NCBI GenBank assembly: GCA_029933535.1 | Contig: JAOZNZ010000016.1 | Location: 1 to 15,323, forward strand | Reading direction: 5' to 3' | From: a bacterium | GTDB taxonomy: Bacteria > Auribacterota > UBA3054 > B51-G9 | DNA: 15,323 nt | In this document: piece by piece, positions 1-5,754 of the stretch | Layout: every line of letters starts with the position of its first letter | Position numbering within the stretch: position 1 is the first letter of the stretch | The notes under the pieces: model-generated | The model's database searches: none | What the model saw: only the letters and a program-made list of their open reading frames with translations | Told to the model about the DNA's origin: nothing | Translations under genes and position numbers: made by a program

Positions 1-24
1 GACAATAGTATATCATTTTAGCAA

Positions 25-53
25 TTGCGTTGCAAATCAAAATATAGTAGAAT
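25..53 (+). promoter_or_regulatory. Possible sigma70-type promoter of typA
   Basis: TTGCGT at 25-30 and TAGAAT at 48-53 are separated by 17 bp, a normal -35/-10 arrangement, and lie about 50 bp upstream of the typA start. The surrounding 104 bp are very AT-rich, so a chance match is easy. Nothing else recognisable is seen between position 1 and the gene. Confidence 0.3.
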
Positions 54-104
54 AATGAATATATTAATAATAGGTAATAAATTTTAAAATTAAGTGAATT
101 AAGA

Positions 105-1919
105 ATGAAAAATACTAAAACAAACGAAAAAATACGTAATATTGCAATTATTGCTCACGTTGACCATGGTAAAACAACATTAGTTGATAATATGTTTAAA
201 CAAAGTGGGACATTCAGAGATAATCAGCAAGTCGAAGAACGCGTGATGGACAGCATGGACCTCGAACGCGAACGCGGGATAACTATTTCCGCAAAAAACT
301 GCTCGGTTCATTGGAATGATATTAAAATAGATATACTTGACACACCGGGACATGCTGATTTCGGTGGAGAAGTTGAACGGGCATTAATGATGGTTGACGG
401 AGCAATACTTCTTGTTGACGCATCGGAAGGTCCGCTTCCTCAAACACGATTTGTCTTAAAAAAAGCGCTTGAATCAAATTTAAAAATTATTGTTGTCGTT
501 AATAAAATTGATCGGGATGATGCAAGAATCGACGAAGTACTTGATGAAATTTACAGCTTGTTCATCGATCTTGACGCCACTGACGAACAAATAGATTTCC
601 CGGTTTTATACGCAATAGGGCGAGACGGACTCGCGAGCACAAGTCTTGAAGAAAAAGGCACTGATTTAAAACCGCTTTTTGATGCTATTGTTGAAGAAGT
701 GCCACCTCCGAGTTATAATCCTGACAAGCCGTTCCAAATGTTAGTTTGCGAGCTTGATTATTGTGATTATCTTGGCCGTCTTGCGATAGGGAGAATTATG
801 AATGGTAGTGTTCAATGTAATGATAATCTTGTTTGCATTGATAGATTCAGAGGAGTAAATAAACTTCGTGTATCAAAACTTCAAATGTATGAAGGTATCG
901 GTTTAAAAGATGTTGAAAAAGGTGATCCGGGAGATATAATTATTCTTTCAGGAATTGAAGACGTTACAATCGGAGATACAATTTGTAATCAAAATTCTCC
1001 CGAAGCACTTGAAAGAATAACTGTTGACGAGCCGACCGTTTCAATGAAATTTGGAATTAATACCTCTCCTTTTTCCGGTAAAGAAGGTAAAATTGTTCAG
1101 TCGTCTAAAATAAGAGAACGGCTTCTGCGCGAAACTTTAAGCAATGTGGCAATCAAGGTTGAAGATGCTGAAGATGGTGATGGATTTCTCGTAAAAGGAC
1201 GCGGAGAATTTCAACTCGCAATTATTATTGAAACAATGCGACGAGAAGGCTTTGAACTCTCAATCGGCCGACCTCACGTTGTTTGTAAAGAAGAAAACGG
1301 GAAAATTATTGAACCGATAGAACATTTATTTATAGATTGTGATGAACCTTATCTTGGCGCTGTTACAGAAAAAATGGCGCGAAGAAAAGGAAGAATGGTT
1401 AATCTCGTAAATCATAATACCGGCAGAGTTCGTGTCGAATTTTTAATCCCAATGCGCGGTTTGATTGGATATAGAAATGAATTTATGACCGATACACGAG
1501 GAACTGGAATCATAAATTCATACCTCGAAGGCTATGAAGAATATCACGGGGATATCAGAACAAGAAGAACAGGTTCCCTCATAGCTGACAGGCAAGGTGC
1601 CGCGATAGCTTACGCGCTTTACAACCTTGAACCTCGTGGAACTCTTTTTGTGCTGCCTACCAATCCGGTTTATGAAGGAATGATTGTCGGTGAACACAAC
1701 CGTCATAACGATCTTAACGTGAATCCGTGCAAAGGAAAAAAACTTACGAATATGCGCGCTTCAGGAAAAGACGACAGCGTTTTGCTGACACCGATTACTC
1801 CAATGACCCTTGAACACGCGATAGATTTTATCAAAGAAGATGAAATGGTTGAAGTAACACCTAAAAGTATTCGATTGAGAAAATCTACTTTGCCGGCAAA
1901 TCAAAGAAAAAATGCGTGA
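105..1919 (+). CDS. typA: Ribosome-binding GTPase TypA/BipA
   Basis: This is a translational GTPase of the EF-G/LepA superfamily that binds the 70S ribosome and acts in ribosome assembly and stress adaptation. The G1 motif AHVDHGKTT spans about residues 17-25, the G2 region RGIT about 57-60, G3 DTPGH 79-83 and G4 NKID 133-136. The EF-G-like domains follow, with GRGEF and MRREGFELSIGRP in the middle. The TypA-specific C-terminal domain contains GLIGYRNEFMT, VYEGMIVGEHNR and KKLTNMRASG. At 604 aa it has the usual family length and looks complete. The start at 105 leaves the G domain intact, but the leader has no SD-like sequence. The stop overlaps the next gene's start by 8 bp (ATG 1912, TGA 1917-1919), which suggests translational coupling with hypF. 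Confidence 0.97.
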   Translation: MKNTKTNEKIRNIAIIAHVDHGKTTLVDNMFKQSGTFRDNQQVEERVMDSMDLERERGITISAKNCSVHWNDIKIDILDTPGHADFGGEVERALMMVDGAILLVDASEGPLPQTRFVLKKALESNLKIIVVVNKIDRDDARIDEVLDEIYSLFIDLDATDEQIDFPVLYAIGRDGLASTSLEEKGTDLKPLFDAIVEEVPPPSYNPDKPFQMLVCELDYCDYLGRLAIGRIMNGSVQCNDNLVCIDRFRGVNKLRVSKLQMYEGIGLKDVEKGDPGDIIILSGIEDVTIGDTICNQNSPEALERITVDEPTVSMKFGINTSPFSGKEGKIVQSSKIRERLLRETLSNVAIKVEDAEDGDGFLVKGRGEFQLAIIIETMRREGFELSIGRPHVVCKEENGKIIEPIEHLFIDCDEPYLGAVTEKMARRKGRMVNLVNHNTGRVRVEFLIPMRGLIGYRNEFMTDTRGTGIINSYLEGYEEYHGDIRTRRTGSLIADRQGAAIAYALYNLEPRGTLFVLPTNPVYEGMIVGEHNRHNDLNVNPCKGKKLTNMRASGKDDSVLLTPITPMTLEHAIDFIKEDEMVEVTPKSIRLRKSTLPANQRKNA

Positions 1920-3063
1920 CATCGCTTTTGAAATAAAACTTGAATTCCCTATTAAAGAACCTGTTCTCGCTCTCGGTGGAGAACTGAAAAATACTGTCTG
2001 TTGCGTGAAAGGTAAAACGGCTTTTATTTCAAACCCTCTTTCCGATTTAGAAAACGCTGATGATTATGAAAATTTTGTTGATTTAGTAAAAAATTTACCG
2101 CGTAAACTCGGTATTATTCCGGAAATTATCGCTTATGACATGCATCCGGATTTTATTTCAACAAAAACCGCTAAAAGAGCTGATATATGGCCGGATGCCG
2201 GACGCGTTGCCGTTCAACACCATGAAGCACATATTGCAAGCTGCGCGGCAGCAGAAAAAATCAATTCTGATTTTATAGGACTCGCATTTGACGGCACAGG
2301 TTACGGAACTGACGGAACAATGTGGGGAGGTGAAATTTTTGACGGGTCAATTTATAACGGCTTTAATAGAATCGCGCGACTGATGCCTATCGAACTGCCC
2401 GGAGGAATGGCGGCAATTCGTGAGCCATGGCGGCTTGCATTATCTCTTTCTAAAGCTGCAGAAATAGACATTGAAAAACCGGATTCTGTTTCAAAAGAAA
2501 AATGGAGCATTGTAAACCAAATCCTTCAAAATAAAAATATGAGACAGGTTAAAGCATCAAGCTTTGGCAGATTGTTTGACGGAGTTGCCGCACTACTTGA
2601 CATTTGTCATTTCGCGAAAGGGGAAGCCGAAGCTGCGATAGCGCTAGAAAGAATTTCTGATTCTGTTCAGCCGGAAACAACTTATTCGTTACCTTATGAG
2701 CAAAACAAAGCCGGATTATTGGAAATAAATTGGAAACCAATGGTCAGGCAAATTATTGAAGATTATAGAAAAGGAATTGCTAAAGAAAAAATTTCCGCGG
2801 CGTTTCACGATTCAATCGCTAAAAGTGTCTTTGACTTGTGCAGCAAAATTGCCAATGAAAGAAAAACAATCGTTGCAAGCGGAGGAGTGTTTTTTAATAA
2901 ACGGCTGACTTTTAATTTAAAACAACTTTTTGAAAATGCTGGATTTAAATTTGTCTTGCCTGAAAAATTACCACCGTCTGACGCGGGTATCTCACTAGGG
3001 CAAGCGGTTATGGCAGGTTATGAAAAAATAAATAAACAATATTCAACAAGAAATATTCAATGA
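1912..3063 (+). CDS. hypF: HypF C-terminal carbamoyltransferase (Kae1-like) domain, stand-alone
   Basis: In the family, HypF transfers a carbamoyl group from carbamoyl phosphate to HypE; this group is the source of the cyanide ligands of the [NiFe]-hydrogenase iron. This 383-aa protein starts exactly at the Kae1-like domain: LALGGELKNT (about 19-28), the metal-site motif HHEAH (103-107), DGTGYGTDGTMWGGE (about 127-141), LPGGMAAIREPWRLA, SSFGRLFDGVAALL (from about 216), SGGVFFN (from about 323) and PPSDAGISLGQA (from about 354). Full-length HypF is about 750 aa. The acylphosphatase, zinc-finger and YrdC-like domains are absent and are not encoded in any frame upstream, which is typA. The start overlaps the typA stop and lacks an SD, so coupling is likely. 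The missing domains may be encoded elsewhere, or a related YrdC protein may substitute. The assignment to HypF rather than NodU/TobZ rests on the KNT and LPGG motifs and on the adjacent hypC and hypD. Confidence 0.9.
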   Translation: MRDIAFEIKLEFPIKEPVLALGGELKNTVCCVKGKTAFISNPLSDLENADDYENFVDLVKNLPRKLGIIPEIIAYDMHPDFISTKTAKRADIWPDAGRVAVQHHEAHIASCAAAEKINSDFIGLAFDGTGYGTDGTMWGGEIFDGSIYNGFNRIARLMPIELPGGMAAIREPWRLALSLSKAAEIDIEKPDSVSKEKWSIVNQILQNKNMRQVKASSFGRLFDGVAALLDICHFAKGEAEAAIALERISDSVQPETTYSLPYEQNKAGLLEINWKPMVRQIIEDYRKGIAKEKISAAFHDSIAKSVFDLCSKIANERKTIVASGGVFFNKRLTFNLKQLFENAGFKFVLPEKLPPSDAGISLGQAVMAGYEKINKQYSTRNIQ

Positions 3064-3076
3064 AAAAGTAAATACT

Positions 3077-3106
3077 AAATTCATCCCGATAAATCGGGAT
3101 GAATTT
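3077..3106 (+). other. Perfect 14-bp inverted repeat (hairpin) between hypF and hypC
   Basis: AAATTCATCCCGAT at 3077-3090 and ATCGGGATGAATTT at 3093-3106 are exact reverse complements with a 2-nt centre. It lies 13 bp after the hypF stop. There is no long T tract on either side, so intrinsic termination is possible but weak; it may instead be a processing or mRNA-stability hairpin within the hyp operon. A shorter hairpin with the same CCGAT core occurs after purB. Confidence 0.6.
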
Positions 3107-3149
3107 CCTCCAGTTAATAAATAATAAATAACAATTAATAAATAGTAAC

Positions 3150-3380
3150 ATGTGCTTAGCTTTACCAGGAAAAATAATAAAATTTGTTGACGAAAATAAC
3201 GCTATCGTTAAATTCGGCGGGAGTGAAATACAAATAAATCTTTCTTTTGTTGAAAACGCGAAATTAGACGATTATGTCATCGCTCATTCAGGTTTCGCGC
3301 TTTCTCTTCTTGACGTTGAAGAAGCTGAGAAAACGCTTTCTGTATGGCGTGAATATGAGGAAAGTATGGTGGGAAGTTAA
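3150..3380 (+). CDS. hypC: Hydrogenase maturation chaperone HypC
   Basis: HypC is a small cytoplasmic chaperone that, with HypD, carries the Fe(CN)2CO unit and delivers it to the hydrogenase large subunit. The 76-aa protein begins MCLALPGK, with the essential Cys at residue 2 once Met is removed, and has the conserved DYVIAHSGFALSLLD segment with His46, followed by the acidic EEAEKTL helix. Length and both motifs are standard for HypC/HybG. It is preceded by 86 bp holding a hairpin and AT-rich short repeats, with no SD. The following 120 bp before hypD contain repeats only. hypF-hypC-hypD form one transcriptional direction and probably one operon. Confidence 0.95.
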   Translation: MCLALPGKIIKFVDENNAIVKFGGSEIQINLSFVENAKLDDYVIAHSGFALSLLDVEEAEKTLSVWREYEESMVGS

Positions 3381-3441
3381 TAGTTATTGGTTAATAGTTG
3401 ATGAACGCGAGTAAACGTTATTTCGTTGGTTAATTAATCTT

Positions 3442-3483
3442 TGTCCATTGTGTCCATTGTGTCCATTGTGTCCATAATGTCCA
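3442..3483 (+). repeat. Tandem 9-bp repeat, about 4.7 copies
   Basis: The unit TGTCCATTG occurs at 3442-3450, 3451-3459 and 3460-3468, then as TGTCCATAA at 3469-3477 and a partial copy at 3478-3483, immediately upstream of hypD (start 3501). The first three copies are identical, as expected for slippage. Just upstream (3378-3402) the words TTAATAGTT and GGTTAATAGTTG also repeat. The copies are adjacent with no spacers, so this is a minisatellite rather than a CRISPR array. Confidence 0.9.
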
Positions 3484-3500
3484 CTAATAAAAACTAAAAT

Positions 3501-4595
3501 ATGAAATTCATTGATGAATTCAGAGATCCGGAAATTGCGAAAAAAATTATCGCAAAAATTCACCGTTCAGCAGAAAAATTGAATGAGCAGAAAACTATAA
3601 TGGAAATTTGCGGCGGACATACTGTCGCACTTTTCAAATTCGGAATTCACGAACTTTTACCGGAAAAAATAAAACTAGTTTCAGGTCCCGGATGTCCTGT
3701 CTGTGTTACTCCAAACAAAATTATCGATGAAGCTATTTGGCTGACAAAACAACCGAATGTTAAACTGTTTTCTTTCGGAGATATGATGCGCGTTCCCGGC
3801 AGTTTGGGTACTCTCGCAGATGCTTCCTCCGGCGGTGAAAAAGTCAGAATGATTTATTCACCGATGCAGGCGGTAGATTTTGCTGTAAAAAATCCTGAAA
3901 GTTTGTGCGTTTTATTTGGAGTTGGATTTGAAACCACGGTTCCAACTCACGCAGCTGCTGTTCTTGCCGCCCAAAAACTCGGATTAAAAAACTTTTTCCT
4001 CCTGTCAGCAGGAAAACTTACTCCTCCGGCTATGCACGCGTTGCTTAAAGATAAGAATGTAAAGCTTGACGCTTTTGTTGCTCCCGGCCATGTTACAACA
4101 ATTATCGGTGCTAATGCATATAAGTTTATTGAAAAAGATTTTGAAAAATCTTGCGTTGTCTCCGGTTTTGAGCTTTGCGACCTTCTTGAATCCCTTGCAA
4201 AAATAATTGATCAACTTGTTAATAATGAACATAAAGTTGAAATTCAATACACACGAACAGTTACTTTTGAAGGAAATAAAAAAGCTCAGAAAATTATTCA
4301 AGATGTCTTAACTGTCGCTGATACAGAATGGCGCGGCCTCGGTAAAATTCCAAAAAGCGGTTTTAAAGTTAATGATTGTTTTTCTGATTTTAACGCGGAT
4401 CTCGCTTTTGATATTCCTGATTTCCATAGCGAAGAACCGGCCGGATGTCGTTGTGGAGATGTTTTAAAAGGCATTTGTATTCCTGAAGAATGCGATTTAT
4501 TCGGTGAAAAATGCACTCCTGAACATCCGGTAGGGCCGTGCATGGTTTCGAGTGAAGGGAGTTGCGGAGCTCATTACCGTTTTGGTAAAAAATAA
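3501..4595 (+). CDS. hypD: Hydrogenase maturation protein HypD
   Basis: HypD is the [4Fe-4S] scaffold on which the Fe(CN)2CO group is assembled together with HypC and HypE. The 364-aa protein has MEICGGHT with Cys37, GPGCPVCVTP with Cys65 and Cys68 (the HypC-interacting and redox-active cysteines), FGVGFETT, and a Cys-rich C-terminus with Cys316, 318, 326, 331, 338, 347 and 355 that includes the iron-sulfur ligands. Length matches the family and no key residue is missing. The leader AAAACTAAAAT has no SD. The last ~90 bp of this gene exist a second time, decayed, downstream of the short N0 gene, which marks one end of a local tandem duplication. hypE is not in the window. Confidence 0.97.
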   Translation: MKFIDEFRDPEIAKKIIAKIHRSAEKLNEQKTIMEICGGHTVALFKFGIHELLPEKIKLVSGPGCPVCVTPNKIIDEAIWLTKQPNVKLFSFGDMMRVPGSLGTLADASSGGEKVRMIYSPMQAVDFAVKNPESLCVLFGVGFETTVPTHAAAVLAAQKLGLKNFFLLSAGKLTPPAMHALLKDKNVKLDAFVAPGHVTTIIGANAYKFIEKDFEKSCVVSGFELCDLLESLAKIIDQLVNNEHKVEIQYTRTVTFEGNKKAQKIIQDVLTVADTEWRGLGKIPKSGFKVNDCFSDFNADLAFDIPDFHSEEPAGCRCGDVLKGICIPEECDLFGEKCTPEHPVGPCMVSSEGSCGAHYRFGKK

Positions 4596-4675
4596 AAATT
4601 TTTCAACAAAGTAAGTCAAAGCTCCTAACCGGCTCGATGAAATAATTCGTGGAGCGTTGTCATACTCGGAACCAA

Positions 4676-4822
4676 CTAGTGTCATGTCAACGCTGTAAAG
4701 TTATCAAAAAGGATGTAGCTGCCGGAGAGCGGAGCGAGCCGGTGGAGTCCACAAGCTCGTGCCTCGCTTGCAGCCACATTTGTGTTTGCTTATATATCAT
4801 TACAAACTTGACATGACACTAG
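4676..4822. mobile_element. 147-bp fold-back MITE-like element, IS630/mariner-like ends
   Basis: Perfect 15-bp terminal inverted repeats CTAGTGTCATGTCAA (4676-4690) and TTGACATGACACTAG (4808-4822) flank a sequence with no ORF. The inverted similarity continues inward: ATGTAGCTGC near 4714 pairs with GCAGCCACAT near 4771 at 9 of 10 positions, and the centre GTGGAGTCCAC (4742-4752) is itself palindromic. The whole element is therefore one imperfect hairpin. The CTAG ends fit insertion at a TA target as in the IS630/Tc1-mariner superfamily, but this family assignment is an inference. The middle is more GC-rich than its surroundings. The corresponding spacer before the full secretin lacks the element, so it probably inserted after the local duplication. 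Confidence 0.75.
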
Positions 4823-4876
4823 ATATTAATCTGGAAGTTTAATTTACTTTGTTTTTAAAATAGGAACAGCATTTGC

Positions 4877-4917
4877 TATAGTTATACCAAAATTAATATA
4901 CTTATACAGATTGGAGG
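4877..4917 (+). promoter_or_regulatory. Possible extended -10 promoter and strong RBS of the N0 gene
   Basis: TTTGCTATAGT (TGC before TATAGT, 4877-4882) resembles an extended -10; no good -35 is seen. GGAGG at 4913-4917 is a near-ideal SD site 7 nt before the ATG at 4925. The same TTTGCTAT word occurs twice upstream of the paralogous secretin. Confidence 0.4.
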
Positions 4918-4924
4918 AATATAC

Positions 4925-5422
4925 ATGCAATTAAACTTTTTAAAAACTATTTATAAATGGACTGTCAGAATAATTATCCCTGTCTTCATTTTTACGCAAT
5001 TATTTATTGCTTGCCATACGGCTTACGCAGCAGATCAAAATGGAATAACAATTACCGGTTCTACTGTTAAAGTTCAAATAGACACAAATGTTTTTGCAGT
5101 AAATTTAAATACAGAAACTTCGACAAATAAACAAGATCTCATTACATTAAATTTTGAAGAAACAAATGTCCGCACTGTTTTGCTTTACCTTGCAGAAATA
5201 ACCGGTGATACAATACTCCTGGATAAAGCTGTAAGCGGTGATGTAACAATTATCAACCCAAAACCTGTAACAACCGCACAGGCGAAACAAATCATTTTCT
5301 CAATTCTTGAAATGCAGGGATTTACCATTGTACGTTATGATAATTATGTAAAAGTTGTTCGTTCCGGAGATGCAAAAACACATCCTATAAAAACACTTCG
5401 GCCAGCTAAAAATGCTCTCTGA
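4925..5422 (+). CDS. Secreted stand-alone secretin N0-domain protein (truncated secretin paralog)
   Basis: This 165-aa protein has a Sec signal peptide (positive start, hydrophobic segment about 14-30, probable cleavage after AYA at 35), a linker, and one N0 (secretin/TonB short N-terminal) domain from about 72 to 160. It corresponds to the first 180 or so residues of the adjacent 898-aa secretin. Over 92 aligned N0 columns I count 12 amino-acid differences. By hand, about 26 codons differ synonymously and about 12 by replacement, a pattern of purifying selection. It lacks N1-N3 and the beta-barrel, so it cannot form a channel. The final residues KNAL and the TGA stop derive from a displaced hypD tail. 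It has its own strong RBS. It may be a periplasmic partner or competitor for the secretin N0 surface; the alternative is a slowly decaying duplicate. Confidence 0.75.
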   Translation: MQLNFLKTIYKWTVRIIIPVFIFTQLFIACHTAYAADQNGITITGSTVKVQIDTNVFAVNLNTETSTNKQDLITLNFEETNVRTVLLYLAEITGDTILLDKAVSGDVTIINPKPVTTAQAKQIIFSILEMQGFTIVRYDNYVKVVRSGDAKTHPIKTLRPAKNAL

Positions 5423-5477
5423 ATATCCGGTAGATCATTACATAATTTCAAATGAATAAAGTTGCGGAGCTCATTAT
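5408..5477 (+). pseudogene. Decayed duplicate of the hypD 3' end
   Basis: The sequence from AAAAATGC (5408-5415) onward aligns with hypD from 4507, with one gap: GAATATCCGGTAG (5421-5433) against GAACATCCGGTAG (4521-4533), and GTTGCGGAGCTCATTA identical at 5461-5476 and 4561-4576. The stretch between them is diverged but ungapped. The reading frame is lost. Its out-of-frame TGA (5420-5422, equivalent to hypD 4520-4522) supplies the stop of the N0 gene. The remnant shows that a hypD-tail-to-secretin segment was duplicated in tandem. Confidence 0.8.
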
Positions 5478-5576
5478 CACTTTTTTTACATTATTATTGC
5501 TTGATGGGAAATTTCTTTACACATCCCTTTTCTAGCGCCGTCTAATTAGGGTTTACCCGAAAAGGAACGGTATTTG

Positions 5577-5609
5577 CTATCAAAGTGTAGTAATGTAACT
5601 GCTTGATAG
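5577..5609 (+). other. Small inverted repeat in the leader/spacer before the secretin
   Basis: CTATCAA (5577-5583) and TTGATAG (5603-5609) can form a 7-bp stem around a 19-nt loop. It sits in about 125 bp flanked by TTTGCTAT words (5573-5580 and 5703-5710) that have no counterpart before the N0 gene. It could be part of a short untranslated RNA ending at the terminator at 5650. No known riboswitch was recognised. Confidence 0.3.
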
Positions 5610-5649
5610 AGTCGAAGATTGGTAAAAATATAATAGATAATATGAGCTG

Positions 5650-5696
5650 AAAAGCAAAACTCCCAATTAATATTGTGGGTTGTTTTGCTTTTTTAA
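5650..5696 (+). terminator. Strong Rho-independent terminator upstream of the secretin
   Basis: AAAAGCAAAAC (5650-5660) and GTTTTGCTTTT (5682-5692) are perfect reverse complements. CCCA (5662-5665) pairs with TGGG (5676-5679) inside, and T residues continue to 5694. It ends 59 bp before the secretin start and would stop transcripts from the N0 gene, so the secretin needs its own promoter. It could also work on the opposite strand because the stem ends in A/T runs on both sides. Confidence 0.8.
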
Positions 5697-5745
5697 GGCT
5701 CTTTTGCTATAATCTATAAAAATTACATACTTATTCAAACTGGAG
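5685..5745 (+). promoter_or_regulatory. Extended -10 promoter and RBS of the secretin gene
   Basis: TGCTATAAT at 5705-5713 is a consensus extended -10 (TATAAT 5708-5713). A weak -35 TTGCTT lies at 5685-5690 with 17-bp spacing and falls inside the distal arm of the terminator. TGGAG at 5741-5745 is a good SD 9 nt before the GTG start at 5755. Promoter and terminator therefore overlap physically. Confidence 0.55.
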
Positions 5746-5754
5746 TAATATACA

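Noticed and set aside
3442..3483. CRISPR-like repeats
   Set aside because: The 9-bp units are contiguous, with no unique spacers and no cas gene in the window.
4497..4685. 62-codon minus-strand ORF spanning the hypD end and the MITE edge
   Set aside because: It is antisense to hypD, has no RBS and runs into the transposable element; coding is very unlikely.
4984..5035. Lipoprotein signal (Cys after LFIA in the N0 protein)
   Set aside because: Residues before the Cys do not fit a lipobox, the paralog has LFIVC, and a standard AYA/AD type I cleavage site follows.
4925..5422. N0 gene as a simple frameshifted full secretin
   Set aside because: The sequence after 5422 is hypD-derived and non-coding in all frames; no N1 or barrel sequence follows before the second copy begins.
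5423..5649. c-di-GMP or other known riboswitch before the secretin
   Set aside because: No conserved motif of a known class was recognised; only a weak stem and a terminator are seen.
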